Assembly: GCA_023313575.1 (NCBI GenBank)
Contig: JAJTTP010000002.1
Coordinates: forward strand, 186,001-250,000
DNA: 64,000 bases
Origin: Eutypella sp. D-1
Taxonomy: Eukaryota > Ascomycota > Sordariomycetes > Xylariales > Diatrypaceae
Reading direction: 5' to 3'
The position numbers and the translations under genes were made by a program. Shown here piece after piece: positions 1 through 11,936 of this stretch (positions within the stretch are counted from its first letter, which is position 1; each line of letters begins with the position of its first letter). The notes under the pieces were generated by a model. That model was not told where the DNA came from and did no database searches. It was given only the letters and a program-made list of their open reading frames with translations.

Positions 1-3000
1 GAGTCAGACTCCGAAAGTCATCAAATGTTCATCGTCTTGGGAAGAAGCTTGGGTCAGAGCAACTCGTCTGGGGACGAGAGCCAAAGCCAAGGGATGCAAC
101 TGGAGAGACGTAGAGATGGGCGCTCATCCTATATCTGTTGTCACAAGAGGAAGTAATCTTCTTGGAGGACCGTCTTAGGAAAATGGTCCCATACGTACTG
201 GAAGAAAGAATCGGTGCTGAAGAAGTCGTGTCACGTGGGTGGTTCGCAAGGCATCATCCTCTACCAAACGTCTCACTAATTACCCCTAACGCTGTATGAA
301 TTACCTCATTTGTTATTTTCACTTGTATAATCCAACTTCGAAGGAGTCAAACAGACACCCATAAGAGATCCACCGTTGGGTTGCGCTTCCATTAGGTGGA
401 CGAGCCCCTGGGATGGATTTATATCGAATCTACCTGCCGACTTGACCACCACTCAGCAAGGAGTAGGCGGTGGTCCAATGATACCGTGTACGTACAGGGA
501 GAGTATACCATAGACCAGAAGGGAATCACTGGATGACACATTACGGAAGAACAACTGGGTCGCTCCTAAGCCTACTTCGATCTGATATGAAGAAAAGAAT
601 TAACTACGTTTGTTTAATCGAAACTTGGCTATGGTAGTCTGCCACAAGCGTCCAGTATTTATCTGGACTAAGTTCCAGGGTAGCATGAGATCATTAGCTC
701 TTGATAGTGCTTTTTATGTACGATGGATTATAGGCGGCTCGAAGTCTCTGGATTGAATCAGCGTGCCAGGCCGTTGCAACTGTCCTTTCGTAATTATAAA
801 CCACCTATAATGAAGCATGGAGAAGATATAGGAGTGCTATTCGTTAGACGAGGCGAAAATGTTCCAGATACGATATTTAGAGCCGACTGCAGCAGAAGAT
901 AAATCTCACCCGAAAGCTGGATGCCTGGACAGGTATGTCTACTCCCAGAAGAATTGAGATATTGGTAGAGTATCTAGGCTACCCCCCACACTCATTGTCT
1001 TCGGAGCTTCCGGTTGCATATTTTCTGTGATTGGAAAGGCAGGCTCTGACATGCAGTCATCATGGCCTGTGTCACGGTTGGCAACTGTGGTTTTTAATTT
1101 TCCCTTTCGGAACTTTGCGCTTATCCACTATGTGATCGACCAGGCTGTTTAAAAATCAGTATCGATGCGGGGATGTAGGAGAGATTAAACAGTCTTATTT
1201 GCACGGTCCTGTCGCGTTACATTGAAGTATGCATGATCCATGGAAGGGAGAGCAGCACATGCAGCCCGTTAGATGTGATGGCCGTTAGGACATAAAGTAT
1301 GGGTGTCGATAAGGTCTTATTAGAGGCCAACACAGACCAAAAAGAGTGACCCGGTGAATAGACTGACTCGGTTCGAACTATTGCTGAACTGGGCATGAAT
1401 CCAAATTGAATCTCATGTTCTGACGAATTCAAATAGGAAATTCCCAGTTTATATTCTATGGGGAACTATAGGTGAAACCTAGGTCTAAGCGGTCTTGCTA
1501 GGCCTCGCTTATAACAGGGCCTGGTGTGATGGAGGCTGATTGGGGGTTATACCTTCATCGGAGATCAATGAGCTTTGGCTAGCTGCGAGTCATCCTTCCT
1601 GCATGTCCTGACGGCTGAAACGTTCATTACAATGGTTGCCGAGTCGCCTACGTATGTGTTGCGAAGGGGATTAAAGTATTCTGTGGTAACGAAGAGCGAC
1701 TCATCAATTTTCGACATACACTCAATATATATATCCACGTAGGCCATACAACTTGATGGTGATTAAGCAGCTATTATATAAGACTTCGGATCTAGGTGAG
1801 GGAAACTAGGGATAGGTATGCTATCTTAATCCCCTGTAAAGAACCGACTGGACAGGGTGGAGAAATAGGGGCTAACGTTTACCGGTCGCATTGGCGCATA
1901 ATCCGCTAGATAGGATGGATGGCTGTTCAGCATATATACATTCTTGTTCCGCCTCTTATCATATAGTAGATAGACATCCATCTATAACTACTTGCTATCA
2001 GTATCATGCCAAGTTAATAACACCGATAGTCGTCGAAGGACTTCGCTCCTTTTCAGGGGCATCCACAATCACCCCACACGGAGCACCCCACTTACCGTAA
2101 CAGGCAATTTCCGGAGTGCTAGCGGTTCAGGAGGCTTTCAACGTTTCCGAGGGGCGTTTTTGCGATGCACCTGTATCTACTCGTCACCTTTGCAAGCATC
2201 TACAATCCCTCAAAACTGGCATAAATATTTATCCTATAATCCTATTACGCACTATAGTGAAGGGCACCCAATTGCATTCAGGCATCAGCGTCTAGTCTAG
2301 TCCAGAAATAGTGCGTTATGCGTGGCTGAAGTCTAGCGGGGGAATCCGGGGCCTCAGGGGCCAGCTCCACTCAATTCAAGGGGTACAGTAGGGCACTGAT
2401 ATAGAAAATACCTAGGAATGTATTGACGTTGCAGTGTACACCTATCTGTACCGAGACAGGAAAGCATATATACACCTACTGATGATGTCCATATGTGGCG
2501 TTCATGTATGTAAGTCCCCCCTATGCAGCCTAAATGACTGACAGAGAATCTCGCATGGATTGGCTCGTCAAGGGAATCGCGACCTACCTGGCAGAGGGGG
2601 GGAGAAGCCAGACGGGTCATTGAGTGAAGCTCTTCGAGACCGGTTCGGTTTCTTCCTCTGCCTGCCAAGTCTACATGACCGTCAACGACCGACGCTTGCT
2701 TTTTGCTCGCTTCTTGGCCTAAAGGTCCCGAAAAGCAATATTACAGCCACGATGGCACCAATTTCTTGGCCAGACGAGGCTGGTGCTGAGACTTACCTGC
2801 AGAGATATTGAGCTTGCCTCTCAACATAATCGGCCAAGTAATTTACCTGGATAGGTGAGACAAATTCGACTTTCAGCTGTAGAGCTGCATGAACACGACC
2901 GATTGGACAGATGCATCTTGAATGCAACCTCTTGCAGGCTGGGAGTCCAGTTTATGTCACTGAGACTGCTCTACCTTATTATTGAGCGTAACACGACATA

Positions 3001-3641
3001 TCCGAGTAGGATATATGTACGCCGTGTACTGGCAATCCTGCGACGTCAGGCTCCATGTTCTAGACCAAGATTTGTGAGCGATAAGATCCCGAAAGATATA
3101 CAGCGTGATACCCATGTCCCTTCGTGAGTTTCCAATTCCATCCTGCCTCGGGGACTGTGAACAAAATTCATTCTGTTCATAACAGGCTCACATGGCATTG
3201 CTAAGAATTATTCATTGGCCTCGAACGCTGCTGGATACTCAGTTTGGTAGTTGGTAGGTGTTCCCTTGCGATGCGGCCGATCGCTGTCTGATTGGCTACG
3301 TGCTTACCAACAACAACCGAATACCAACAGAAAGAATAGAAAAGCAACGCTACACGCCACCCAACTCCCTCAGGCCACCGCTCTCAATCTCCCATCTTCA
3401 AGTAATGCGACTAGATAATTGAATGCCTTATCGTCGGATAATGAACCTAGTTGAAATCCAACAAGGAAAATCCCTACCAAGAGACCTGGTTCAATATCAG
3501 CGACCCACCCTCCTATCAGTGTAGCTACATCCTAGCGCTTACCGGGTGCTTCCGAGAACGCTATCGGAAACTCTGGGAAGGCTTGAGACTTGGGGGCCTC
3601 CCGGGGCGTCACTTCACAAAGTCTATTCAGAATTGAGGACT
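1..3641. other. Gene-poor left flank
   Basis: No open frame longer than about 104 codons is present on either strand, and none shows recognisable domains or coding-like composition. Base composition is ordinary, so this is not RIP-type AT-rich DNA. The last few hundred bases (about 3150-3640) hold a CAAT-like sequence (attggct near 3291) and are probably promoter and 5' leader of the gene that follows. The rest may be decayed sequence; I see no repeat ends in it. Confidence 0.5.
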
Positions 3642-3708
3642 GTAAGTGCTTTCTGGATTATGGTTCTGAGTGTATTGATTTGGCTTCTTATCCCCTTTGC
3701 ATCCCCAG
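3642..3708 (+). other. Likely 5' UTR intron
   Basis: A GTAAGT donor at 3642 and a CCCCAG acceptor ending at 3708 frame a 67-base segment 16 bases before the chosen start codon at 3725. The open frame runs through this segment to an upstream ATG at 3590, but that extension lacks the composition of the protein body, so I treat it as spliced leader. Confidence 0.55.
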
Positions 3709-3724
3709 GATACTTTCTGCGACG

Positions 3725-6700
3725 ATGTCCGGACGTAGCGCATACGTGCGTAAGAAAATCAACGACCCTAAGGCGGCCGAGAAGGCGACAGCGGGGAGCG
3801 GTAGGGGCCGTCAAAATTCGGTAGTGGGCGGTCGGCCCGCAAGTCGCAGCGACTATGGAGCTCAGGAACAACCGCGATCGCCCGGCACCGGCTACGGAAC
3901 CACCAATGCAAGACTACTAACGTTTTCGGAACCGGCCCGAGAAGACGTGTTTTCGAGTCACCCGTTTGCGAATGCCGCATTCGCCAACCAAGTCGGCGAT
4001 CAAGGCCAGAGTGGCAGCGATGTATTTAGAGGTGATCCTCACATACCACGCCACCAGGGCCCTATGCCGGATTTTGCCTATGCGCGAGTGAGGAAACCTG
4101 TGCTCAAGACGGAGGATATTTCTGGCATTGAGCGATCAGGATTCCGTAGCGCAGTAGACAAGAGGAGCGAAGAAGTTCGTAAGGGCATCACCAAAGCATT
4201 TACTTTTGGGAGTAAGAAGAAGAAGATGGACTCCGATGTGGATCTGAGATCGCCGTCGTCGGCAGGTTCCAGAGGTATTGAGGATTATGGCCATAATACA
4301 GCCTACAATATGGACGATACGCCATCGTTCGCCGGCCAGTTCCCCCACCCGACGCCTTCGGCCGTGGATATGGAGCACTACTACTTAACATCACCGCCTC
4401 CTTCAACTAAGTTGCCCCCAATACCCCAACCGAGCGGGCCGCCTATTAAGCGGTGGAGCGGCGCGGGTAGACCAGTGCAACGCTGGAACAAGCTCCGAAA
4501 GGATCCCGAGCTCTGGGATCCGAATGGCGACGTTCTCGTATATTTTGCACACAAGGGACAAAGCCCACGTCCCACCCCGTCATTTCGCCTCTCTTCTCAT
4601 ATCATCGAAGCAACTGAGTCTAGGTTCCTCATCACCCTTCTGCGTGAGGGCTTCATGGACGATGACGACATCCACATGCAGAAGCCATCGTCGCCAATCG
4701 GAGTACCCCCAATGGCCAGCCGTCGTAGCTCAACCCACTTCGGACCCGGATATGGCCAGGTACCCCAGCCCACGCCACCCGTCTCTGATGATGTAAGCTT
4801 CGCGGGATCTGACGGACAGATATCCTACGAGATGTTTTTCCCAAGTCCGTCAACCATGACCAGGACGGATGCGCACCGCTATGCGATCACTACGAGGAAC
4901 ATATTCGCACTGCTTTATCATGCTTCCCTTGTAGGATTTACCCTCTACCAAGCACTATCCGACCTGCTTGGTCGCCTCGAGTCATATATGTCTCCTGACG
5001 CTGACAACGTGGGCACGATTATCAACTACCTCTCAGCACGCGGCATAGATGACCCACGCAATGACCCTGAAACGGCTGTGTCAATTCTCGCGTGGTCAGA
5101 GATGCCCGATGTGCGTTGGGAAGAGGGCTGGAGGGAGTCCTTTGTGCATTGCGCTGGCATGTATCCTCGCCTTGAGCACTGCGCAGACTTCAAGAGCCTC
5201 GCGCCAATCACGAGGGCGCTTCTTGAGCGAGCGTACTTGGAGACACAACTTCGCGTTCAATCCGCCGAGGAACGGCTGGCTGGATTCACTTATGTCGACG
5301 TGTGGCCAGCCTCGGGGCCGGTGGGAAATAGTCCGGGCCGTGCGGCGGCGGATCGTCTGCAGAAGTTCCTCGTTGCGCACTACACTGCACTCTACGGGAC
5401 CTGGCCACCCCCCAAATCATCCCCTTTAACTTACCCATCCTCGCACGTGGCCGGCACGCGGACGCAGCTTGAAGGAGAAGAACCATGGCTGACGCGTACA
5501 GTAGCGCAAAAGTTGTCAGGGGACTTTGGCGCACTATACGATTACCTTGTGAACAGGGACATAGTCTGGGATGAAAATGAATTCCGTAGCGGACGCAAGT
5601 GGGAGATGATATCGGAATCCGGCAACAAGTCTTTCGATGCCGACACCACGGACCTTCCCCTCACAGACCTACTGATTGAGTTCGACAACCGCCTGCGCTA
5701 CCCGCACATCCCGCACCCGTACCCACTTGTCCCCGAATCCATCTCGCCTCTGCCACCGCCCGTCCCCAGTCGTGAGAAGATAAGAAAAGCCGACAGGGAC
5801 AGGGATAGAGCCACAGCTGCGAACAGCAGCGTAGATGAGCGTAATCTGGAGCGACGAGTGCAGCTTGCCTATACAGAAGCGACCAACATCTATACGTTGG
5901 GCTCAGACTTCGCGCACTCCGAGCTCATAGATGCATTCGCTAGGTTCGAAAAGACGGACCATGTGGGGTCCGTAGACCCGTTCACGGCGCGATTGGGCCG
6001 CTGGGTGCTCTTGTACGGCATATTGCAGACTTTAGCTACTATCTCTGTCGACCACCCATGCGTGCGCTATCGCGACCGCGACGGTGCTGGTGTCGAGGTC
6101 TCATATCACCTCTGTACGCGCCTGAAGGGTTCGGCTAATTCGGCCAAAATACCTCCATGGAAAACTAACAGTGCCGCTGAGCCGCCCGACCCGACACATG
6201 AACTCTCATACTGCTGGATTGCACCGGCGGCTTGGCGGAGACAGCCCGACGACGGCTCCGGGTCAGAGCCTGGTTACGAACGTACAAATGAAAGTAGCTC
6301 TAGGAGGAAGACTGGTTCGCCCTATTCCAATGATGGTGACGAGAGCAACTATGGTAGGGGCAGTGGCGGCGGATACTTCAGGTACCGGGCGAGCGAGGGT
6401 ACTATCCGGACGTCGCCGATGATGCGTTCGCAAATCCATAAATTTCCCAACCCTCCAGGGACGCAGAGTCGTTCACCGTTACAGACACCGCCGTATGTAA
6501 CGACCTCAAGTAACCGCTTGGACCAGTACAGGTCTCCGACATCGGGTCCTCGTTCCCCTTCAAGCGCAAATGCGCCATGGGCTCGCGGAAATGCTCAGAC
6601 GCCTCCCGGTATCTACACCCATAGGGAGCGATCGGACGATACTGAGCCAACCGTATTTAATAGCCATCAGTATGGGGCTGATAGCAACAACAACGAAACC

Positions 6701-7210
6701 AGAAGCCCGAGAAGCCGTGCTTCATTCTCTCCAATAGACATCAGTCCTAGAGGTGACGAGATGCGGTCATCTGCTAGAACGCACAGAAACATGTCCGAAC
6801 GAGAATCACCATCTGCGAGGCGCTCGCACTCGGCTCTTCCCTTATCGCAGCCGCGGTCTACAGGCCCCAAAGGCAGTATGGCTAATGCCTCGTCCTCGTT
6901 GGAATCGATGATGGCCGCGGTAGAACGGGAAAGCGGCAATGGTAATACAGGGGTCCAGGACGTTGGCATTGCGATGTCATCAGATGATGCGGAGTTCGCA
7001 ATCGTCGACGAGGACTACTTTCCACATCCGCCACCGCGGAGGCGGGGCAACAACATAGAAGCTGCTACGGGTGACGGTTACGGGGCTTATGACAGGCCAG
7101 CCCTCCATCATAGGGAGAGCTCGGATGCGCTCGGGTCAGTCATTGATGACTTGAAGGCGTTGGATGTCATTATTGATGAAGATGGGTACGGTAGAGTGTC
7201 AAGGTCATGA
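3725..7210 (+). CDS. Large, mostly disordered fungal protein of unknown function
   Basis: A single-exon frame of 1161 residues. The start at 3725 (MSGRSAYVRKK) follows a likely leader intron; an in-frame ATG at 3590 would add 45 unlikely residues. Residues 1-240 are basic and rich in Gly, Ser and Pro. A better-ordered core of about residues 245-870 begins with a segment reading PELWDPNGDVLVYF followed by a Pro-rich strand and IIEATES; it continues with helical text. The last 290 residues are low-complexity Ser/Arg/Pro with a short acidic tail (DDLKALDVIIDEDG). The core resembles a widespread fungal family of unknown function, which I believe is listed as DUF8004, but I could not check this. 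There is no signal peptide or membrane segment, so it is probably cytosolic, perhaps a scaffold (inference). Confidence 0.85.
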   Translation: MSGRSAYVRKKINDPKAAEKATAGSGRGRQNSVVGGRPASRSDYGAQEQPRSPGTGYGTTNARLLTFSEPAREDVFSSHPFANAAFANQVGDQGQSGSDVFRGDPHIPRHQGPMPDFAYARVRKPVLKTEDISGIERSGFRSAVDKRSEEVRKGITKAFTFGSKKKKMDSDVDLRSPSSAGSRGIEDYGHNTAYNMDDTPSFAGQFPHPTPSAVDMEHYYLTSPPPSTKLPPIPQPSGPPIKRWSGAGRPVQRWNKLRKDPELWDPNGDVLVYFAHKGQSPRPTPSFRLSSHIIEATESRFLITLLREGFMDDDDIHMQKPSSPIGVPPMASRRSSTHFGPGYGQVPQPTPPVSDDVSFAGSDGQISYEMFFPSPSTMTRTDAHRYAITTRNIFALLYHASLVGFTLYQALSDLLGRLESYMSPDADNVGTIINYLSARGIDDPRNDPETAVSILAWSEMPDVRWEEGWRESFVHCAGMYPRLEHCADFKSLAPITRALLERAYLETQLRVQSAEERLAGFTYVDVWPASGPVGNSPGRAAADRLQKFLVAHYTALYGTWPPPKSSPLTYPSSHVAGTRTQLEGEEPWLTRTVAQKLSGDFGALYDYLVNRDIVWDENEFRSGRKWEMISESGNKSFDADTTDLPLTDLLIEFDNRLRYPHIPHPYPLVPESISPLPPPVPSREKIRKADRDRDRATAANSSVDERNLERRVQLAYTEATNIYTLGSDFAHSELIDAFARFEKTDHVGSVDPFTARLGRWVLLYGILQTLATISVDHPCVRYRDRDGAGVEVSYHLCTRLKGSANSAKIPPWKTNSAAEPPDPTHELSYCWIAPAAWRRQPDDGSGSEPGYERTNESSSRRKTGSPYSNDGDESNYGRGSGGGYFRYRASEGTIRTSPMMRSQIHKFPNPPGTQSRSPLQTPPYVTTSSNRLDQYRSPTSGPRSPSSANAPWARGNAQTPPGIYTHRERSDDTEPTVFNSHQYGADSNNNETRSPRSRASFSPIDISPRGDEMRSSARTHRNMSERESPSARRSHSALPLSQPRSTGPKGSMANASSSLESMMAAVERESGNGNTGVQDVGIAMSSDDAEFAIVDEDYFPHPPPRRRGNNIEAATGDGYGAYDRPALHHRESSDALGSVIDDLKALDVIIDEDGYGRVSRS

Positions 7211-8385
7211 CGGGATCAATGGCCAGGAAGATTTGATGTCAATGGAAGCACCGCGTTAACTATCCAGTTGCAACGCCAGGGTCCAATGGGCATGGATCTT
7301 CTCTTAGGCAACGTTTACAGGCTAATTAGCTTCTAGATATAAGGTGTCGTCCTCTTTTTCACGATTTGTTGATTGAGGAAGGTGGAATCAACTTATGATA
7401 AGGATTTTATTCAAAATATCGGCTTCCTATTTGGACCGTAGAATTGAATATTTTGCGACCATTTCTATTCGTTCATGGAGGATATTACCGAGTACGGAGG
7501 ATGCGTTCAAAAGTAAATAGCCTCCTAGCATTCAAGCCACAGTACGGATTGGCTTACGTATTTTACTGTATTTCTGGGCCTTCAGTACAGCGGCGATAGT
7601 CTAGCACACCTTGGCGTTGAGTTTACTGGAGCGTGTGCTGAAAGTACTGCTACGGTGAATCTTTTTTAGTAGACACTAGCTATACACAGTGCGTTACTGT
7701 GGCTGTTTCCAGACTGTGGCTCGAATGCCAAGGAGCTACTTACTTTTGAACGCCCTGTAGTTAGATGCACTAGTAAGTACCCACAAATTAAGGACATACT
7801 GAATGACCCACTAAGAAAGGGGTAAATAGGGGTTGCGTATGGCCAGCACGTTCCCCCTCTAAATGCGAATGAGTCAAAAATGTCATCTAGACTTTACTAT
7901 GAACCACCAAATATTATAAATCCCCCCTGCAGGTGACAGTCTTGATATTAGGGGGGTCCGATGGCTGACCATGGCATGGGAGTGTGTCTATTCATTCATT
8001 CCAATATGGAAGTCAGGGCGTTCAAGCACAAGTAAAATATATACCTGCTGCTGGATAATACCATTCCAAATATTCTAGTTCATAGAACTGATGACATGTC
8101 TTGTTTCTTAGGCGGAAGTATAGAGATATGGATCGATAGATTCTAGCTTATAAATTAAAGAAATAGGTAGGTATCTAGATGTAAATACAAGGATAAAAAC
8201 ACAATTTGAGAAACATTGGACTCTTTAGGCCATACTGTATCGGTATACAAGTAGCCCGAATACAGACAGAGTTCAAAGCCACCGCCACCGCCACCGTCTT
8301 ATATCCACCCAACACAGGCCCAATCCTACTGTTCCAAGTTGGGAGCGACGATAAGATTGACTGGATGGTCTTGGGAAAGGCAAAT
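7211..8385. other. Convergent intergenic spacer
   Basis: About 1.2 kb between the 3' ends of the disordered-protein gene (+) and the metalloprotease gene (-). No coding frame is supported. The only patterns seen are short C-run and G-run pairs near 7920-7960 and a (GCC ACC)-like trinucleotide run near 8276-8298 in the probable 3' UTR of the protease. Confidence 0.5.
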
Positions 8386-9606
8386 TTAAACGTCCATGTC
8401 GTCGTACTCGCACTTCTGGACGACCCACCACTCTATTCATGCAGGATCGCAAATGAGTCAGTCTATATTCTTTTGGCGGCGAGGATAAACGTTTTGATTG
8501 GCGAATAGGTCACTTACCAAGGGCGGCAGCAGCAATACTCTCTGCATTACGGTATGGAGCCAGAAGGTCTACCGCTGGGTCATTGCGGTACTCGTCACGT
8601 AGCGCCCTCGCCTGCGCGGGAGGGTTATTCCGGGGCTCGAGGTCGTTATCCTCCGTACCATGACCTGTGAAGCCAGCGGGGTCGCTATATAAGCAGAGGT
8701 GATGGAGATCAGCGTCATATCTGTACTTAGAAGGCAAATATACGGGACAAAAGTGAACGGGCGCCACTTTATACTTATACTGCGTTTGTAACGTCGAGTT
8801 AGGAAAGAGTAAAGACTTACGGCACACCAGGATATCCAGCTGCGAGACCAACAACATCGAGATGAGTCATCTCGTGCATGAGCGTCAAGGCGCCAATGGA
8901 AAAGTCTTTGAGCTTAAATGGCTGCAGAATGCACCATGAGCCTCGCTTTCCAGGTATATACTCCTTGTCCTTGCCGCTTCGCTTGGTACGGTCGTCGGTG
9001 AAGTACTTGGGGCAGATCTTAATCTGGCGGGGGGTGCCGTTGTCCTCTGGTTGGGCATCCGTGACAGCCCAGCTCCATGTATCCCTAAGCGATAACAACT
9101 CATAGTGAGCAAGTGAACCAGTGGGCTTCAGTGGAACCACTATGGTACATTGAAGGGTGTCAAAGACACGGGGCTATGGCTTACCGATCCTCGCAGTCCT
9201 TGTCATCCTGAGCAGCACAGGTGACCGAAAATGTGTAATCAGGATCGTTCACTTTCTTCAACGCATTCCACATGCGCTGGACGCCATCAAGGTCGTCGAT
9301 GCGGAAGTAGTGATCGAAGCTACACGGATATAAATTAGTGTATATGTCTCGAAGCTTGATGGGTCGTATTGTAACGCACACAACATGGTTCGGATCGATA
9401 CCACCGGCGAAGTCAGCTAGGTCTGCCACTTCTTTGAAATCTTGGATTAGCTTAGCCTTCTGCGTGTCGTCACAGTTGGTTATGGGATCGACTCTTCGAG
9501 GCTTTAAACTGGAAGGCTCAGGGCTAAGTGGAGTTGCTAAAGTCAAGGGGAAAAGCGCGACGACTGCAGCAACTGCCCCTAGCCGAAACTTGGTGATAGA
9601 ATACAT
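8386..9606 (-). CDS. Secreted HExxH zinc metalloprotease
   Basis: Five exons deduced from phase: 9606-9380, 9319-9185, 9084-8821, 8720-8518 and 8432-8386, giving 291 residues. Introns carry GT/AG ends, with CTAAT or CTCAC branch-like sites in some of them. Residues 1-25 form a signal peptide (MYSITKFRLG then AAVVALFPLTLA), followed by a Pro/Ser-rich stretch that could be a short propeptide. The zincin motif HEMTH lies at residues 191-195 after a hydrophobic TLM, with His ligands 191 and 195 and catalytic Glu 192. The third metal ligand is not certain; Asp residues in YDADLHH or GTEDND downstream are candidates, which would fit an M35-like (aspzincin) fold. The last exon adds WWVVQKCEYDDMDV. 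It probably acts outside the cell in protein breakdown. Exon 4 uses the acceptor at 8721 because the nearer CAG breaks the frame. Confidence 0.8.
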
Positions 9607-9742
9607 TGCGACTCTTCAAGAAAAGATGAGTAGGATCTGAGAGAGAATATCTGAATGAATTTAGAGAGTGGTTCCTAGCTCGGTCTAAAGCCTGTCTCTT
9701 GATATTCGGTTTACAGAGACTGAATCAAAGGTTCTGAGCTCA

Positions 9743-9750
9743 TATATATA
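9743..9750 (-). promoter_or_regulatory. TATA box of the metalloprotease gene
   Basis: TATATATA lies 137 bases upstream of the start codon on the minus strand in otherwise non-coding DNA. Position and sequence fit a core promoter; function is inferred. Confidence 0.4.
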
Positions 9751-9776
9751 CATTTCCTAGAGCTTCGTTTCTCTTC

Positions 9777-9915
9777 GTAATCTTGAAACCTCGATCTCCA
9801 TACGAACTCCACGGACTCCTGGTTTCTAACAATAGCAATATCTTGAAATCTTCATCTTCATAAAACTAGGATTCCTATACAAACCACGCGTTCTTCTACC
9901 TTCTAACAATAGCAA
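9777..9915. repeat. Degenerate tandem duplication in promoter region
   Basis: Two imperfect units, each starting with a tcttgaaa-type sequence and ending with the identical block TTCTAACAATAGCAAT (9827-9842 and 9900-9915). Unit length is about 70 bases. It sits upstream of the metalloprotease start. Confidence 0.45.
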
Positions 9916-11040
9916 TGTTCTGCAGCCATGAGGTATTCTTCATCGACTTCGTCAACCTCGTGAACAGATTAACGAGCTTCACATCAATATTTGGCCGCGC
10001 CACGCTGGTTGAGGGTTCCTGGAAGAAGCAGCTGTCAAAAATTCCATGCAGTCTCGTATGTCCGGAACTTTATACGGTTAGTAATCCGTATGAAATATAT
10101 CCCAAGCCACGATCAGGCAACTTCAGAACCCATTACTTACTCGATGCGACGCGGTTGCGTGTTCAGGGGTAAAGGTTCTGGGGGCCAAAAAATGACTCTA
10201 TGGTAAGCAACAAGGTATTGGGACTTTTATGTCATGATAGATGATGAACATAAATTTAGTACACGATCCAAGGAGCATCTCACCTAACAGATCGATATAC
10301 GTCATAACTATACGGTCGCTTATTCTTAAGAATTAGCCGCGGTGATATATAGTCACATATGCAAATCCGTAGCCTCTTCTAATACCTGCATGTTTCAAAT
10401 GGATGCCACACCAGGAAAAGATGCAGGGTGTTTTCCAGCACCAAAGAGGCACAGTTGGGTCATGTTATGTTAGCGAGTTTGTTGTTATAACTGTCTGTAA
10501 GCTTATGGCAGTTCGAAAGTCCCTATGACATCAGTGACCGTCAGCGTCGTTTTCGCGGGGTAAGATTTATGCTTTGATGCTTGCTAACTGACCACTCCCC
10601 CTTTTTCTTCTCCCTCTCGGGAAGGCCAAGTGTCTTGATTGTCTCCAAGTAATCGTATCCCCATCCTTATTTATGGACCATTTGACCACACTGATATTCT
10701 TGACATGCTAACCTAAATAACGTCAGTAACAATTCAGGTCCGCATACATGGTTAGGCTACTGATTTGCCTCTTCCGATAATGAGTACGGGCTGCGTATTG
10801 GATGGGTAGAATGGGTTGGAAGTGCTCTATTCACCAGACTGACGCTGTGGTGGTGGGTATACGACCGTCGCAAGTCAGTGAATTCAGTGAGCCAGAGCCA
10901 GATGTGTTGTTGTAAAAGGGAGGAAGGATAGCTAAAATGCAGGGATAGGGCTAGCCGTTTAGTGGGTATAGCGGCAAGACAAGTGGGTCCACAGGACCTG
11001 ACAATACCTATCTGGGTGCAATAAGGGCGTGCATCTATTC

Positions 11041-11048
11041 TATATATA
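11041..11048 (+). promoter_or_regulatory. TATA box upstream of 11226 gene
   Basis: TATATATA in the sequence tctattctatatataga, 178 bases before the chosen ATG. Placement supports a core promoter driving the plus-strand gene. Confidence 0.4.
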
Positions 11049-11225
11049 GAACCAATGCACTTTATTTAAGACCCTCATGTCCAATCTGCTTCTACTTCCT
11101 GATACTTGACATCTGAAAGTCATTTCTATTCATTGGAATTCCAATCATTTTACATTTGGAACCTCTGTAACGATATTATATGTCACATCGTCCATCACTA
11201 CATCACCCGACAGACCAATACGGCC

Positions 11226-11936
11226 ATGGTGTTCATTAGGCGGAACATAGATCCGGCGCTTAAACAGGCCAAGATCAACGTGAGCCTTTCTACATCACCG
11301 ACGCTATCGTTGAGCGACCCGGATGCGAGGTTAGAGGTTAAACTATCCTCGTCGATTGCTTGGGCCCGTCCGGGCCGGGAAAACACACCTCTCACATTCT
11401 GTGTAGAGTCATCAGTCTTTGAGGTGACGGACCCTGACGAGGGAGGCATGGATATATTCGCAAAAGGCGCCTTCGGACGACTGCGCGAAGTCGATGATAG
11501 CAGCAAACACATCTCGTTAGGACTTTTCCGCTTCCACCGTTTTCACAACATCGACTCACCAGACATGCGCGAGCGTGGGGATCGCTTCGTAACGGTTCCT
11601 GGTACAGTCACACATGACCTAACTTGGGAGCGCATCTTCCGCTACGAGCAGAAGGTGACTAAGGCGGACTTGGCCCCTGGTATGAAGTTCAAGATAGCTA
11701 TCAGTAAAGTCCAAAATCAAGTCGGGACAACCTGGTGGTGTTGGGGCGACTTAGAGACTGATCTCAAGGACAAACGCCTTCATGTGTGGCATGAGCATCG
11801 AAGCCAATATGGAGGCGAAAAGCCGGATGACGACTTCGTGCGAGAAGGCAACTGGGTTCTGGGGGAAAACCCAGAGTTTTTGGAATGGGAAGATATCACT
11901 CCTGGCGGGGAGGTGACATTCGAGATCATTGAATGA
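11226..11936 (+). CDS. Unrecognised soluble protein, 236 residues
   Basis: A single-exon frame starting MVFIRRNIDP at 11226. The frame is open further upstream but contains no earlier ATG. I do not recognise the family. The protein is mixed alpha/beta in character, rich in charged residues and Trp (TTWWCWGDLE near residue 175, EFLEWEDITPGGEVTFEI at the end), with alternating hydrophobic residues at both ends as in beta sheets. A short sequence ISLGLFRFHRFHNIDSPD lies mid-protein. There is no signal peptide, membrane segment or obvious metal site. The final GGEVTFEI pattern suggests a beta-sandwich fold (weak inference). A TATA box 178 bases upstream supports expression. It could be restricted to a narrow group of fungi. 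Confidence 0.75.
   Translation: MVFIRRNIDPALKQAKINVSLSTSPTLSLSDPDARLEVKLSSSIAWARPGRENTPLTFCVESSVFEVTDPDEGGMDIFAKGAFGRLREVDDSSKHISLGLFRFHRFHNIDSPDMRERGDRFVTVPGTVTHDLTWERIFRYEQKVTKADLAPGMKFKIAISKVQNQVGTTWWCWGDLETDLKDKRLHVWHEHRSQYGGEKPDDDFVREGNWVLGENPEFLEWEDITPGGEVTFEIIE

Larger units (their letters stand above)
9607..11225. other. Divergent intergenic region
   Basis: About 1.6 kb between two genes transcribed away from each other. Apart from two TATA-like boxes and a degenerate tandem duplication, no conserved feature or supported coding frame was seen. Confidence 0.5.

Noticed and set aside
2354..3127. Frames of 80-104 codons on both strands near 2.3-3.1 kb
   Set aside because: No domain, no splice context, composition typical of random frames.
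4136..6969. Several 60-126 codon frames overlapping the large disordered-protein gene
   Set aside because: Alternative-frame shadows of a long, GC-rich coding sequence.
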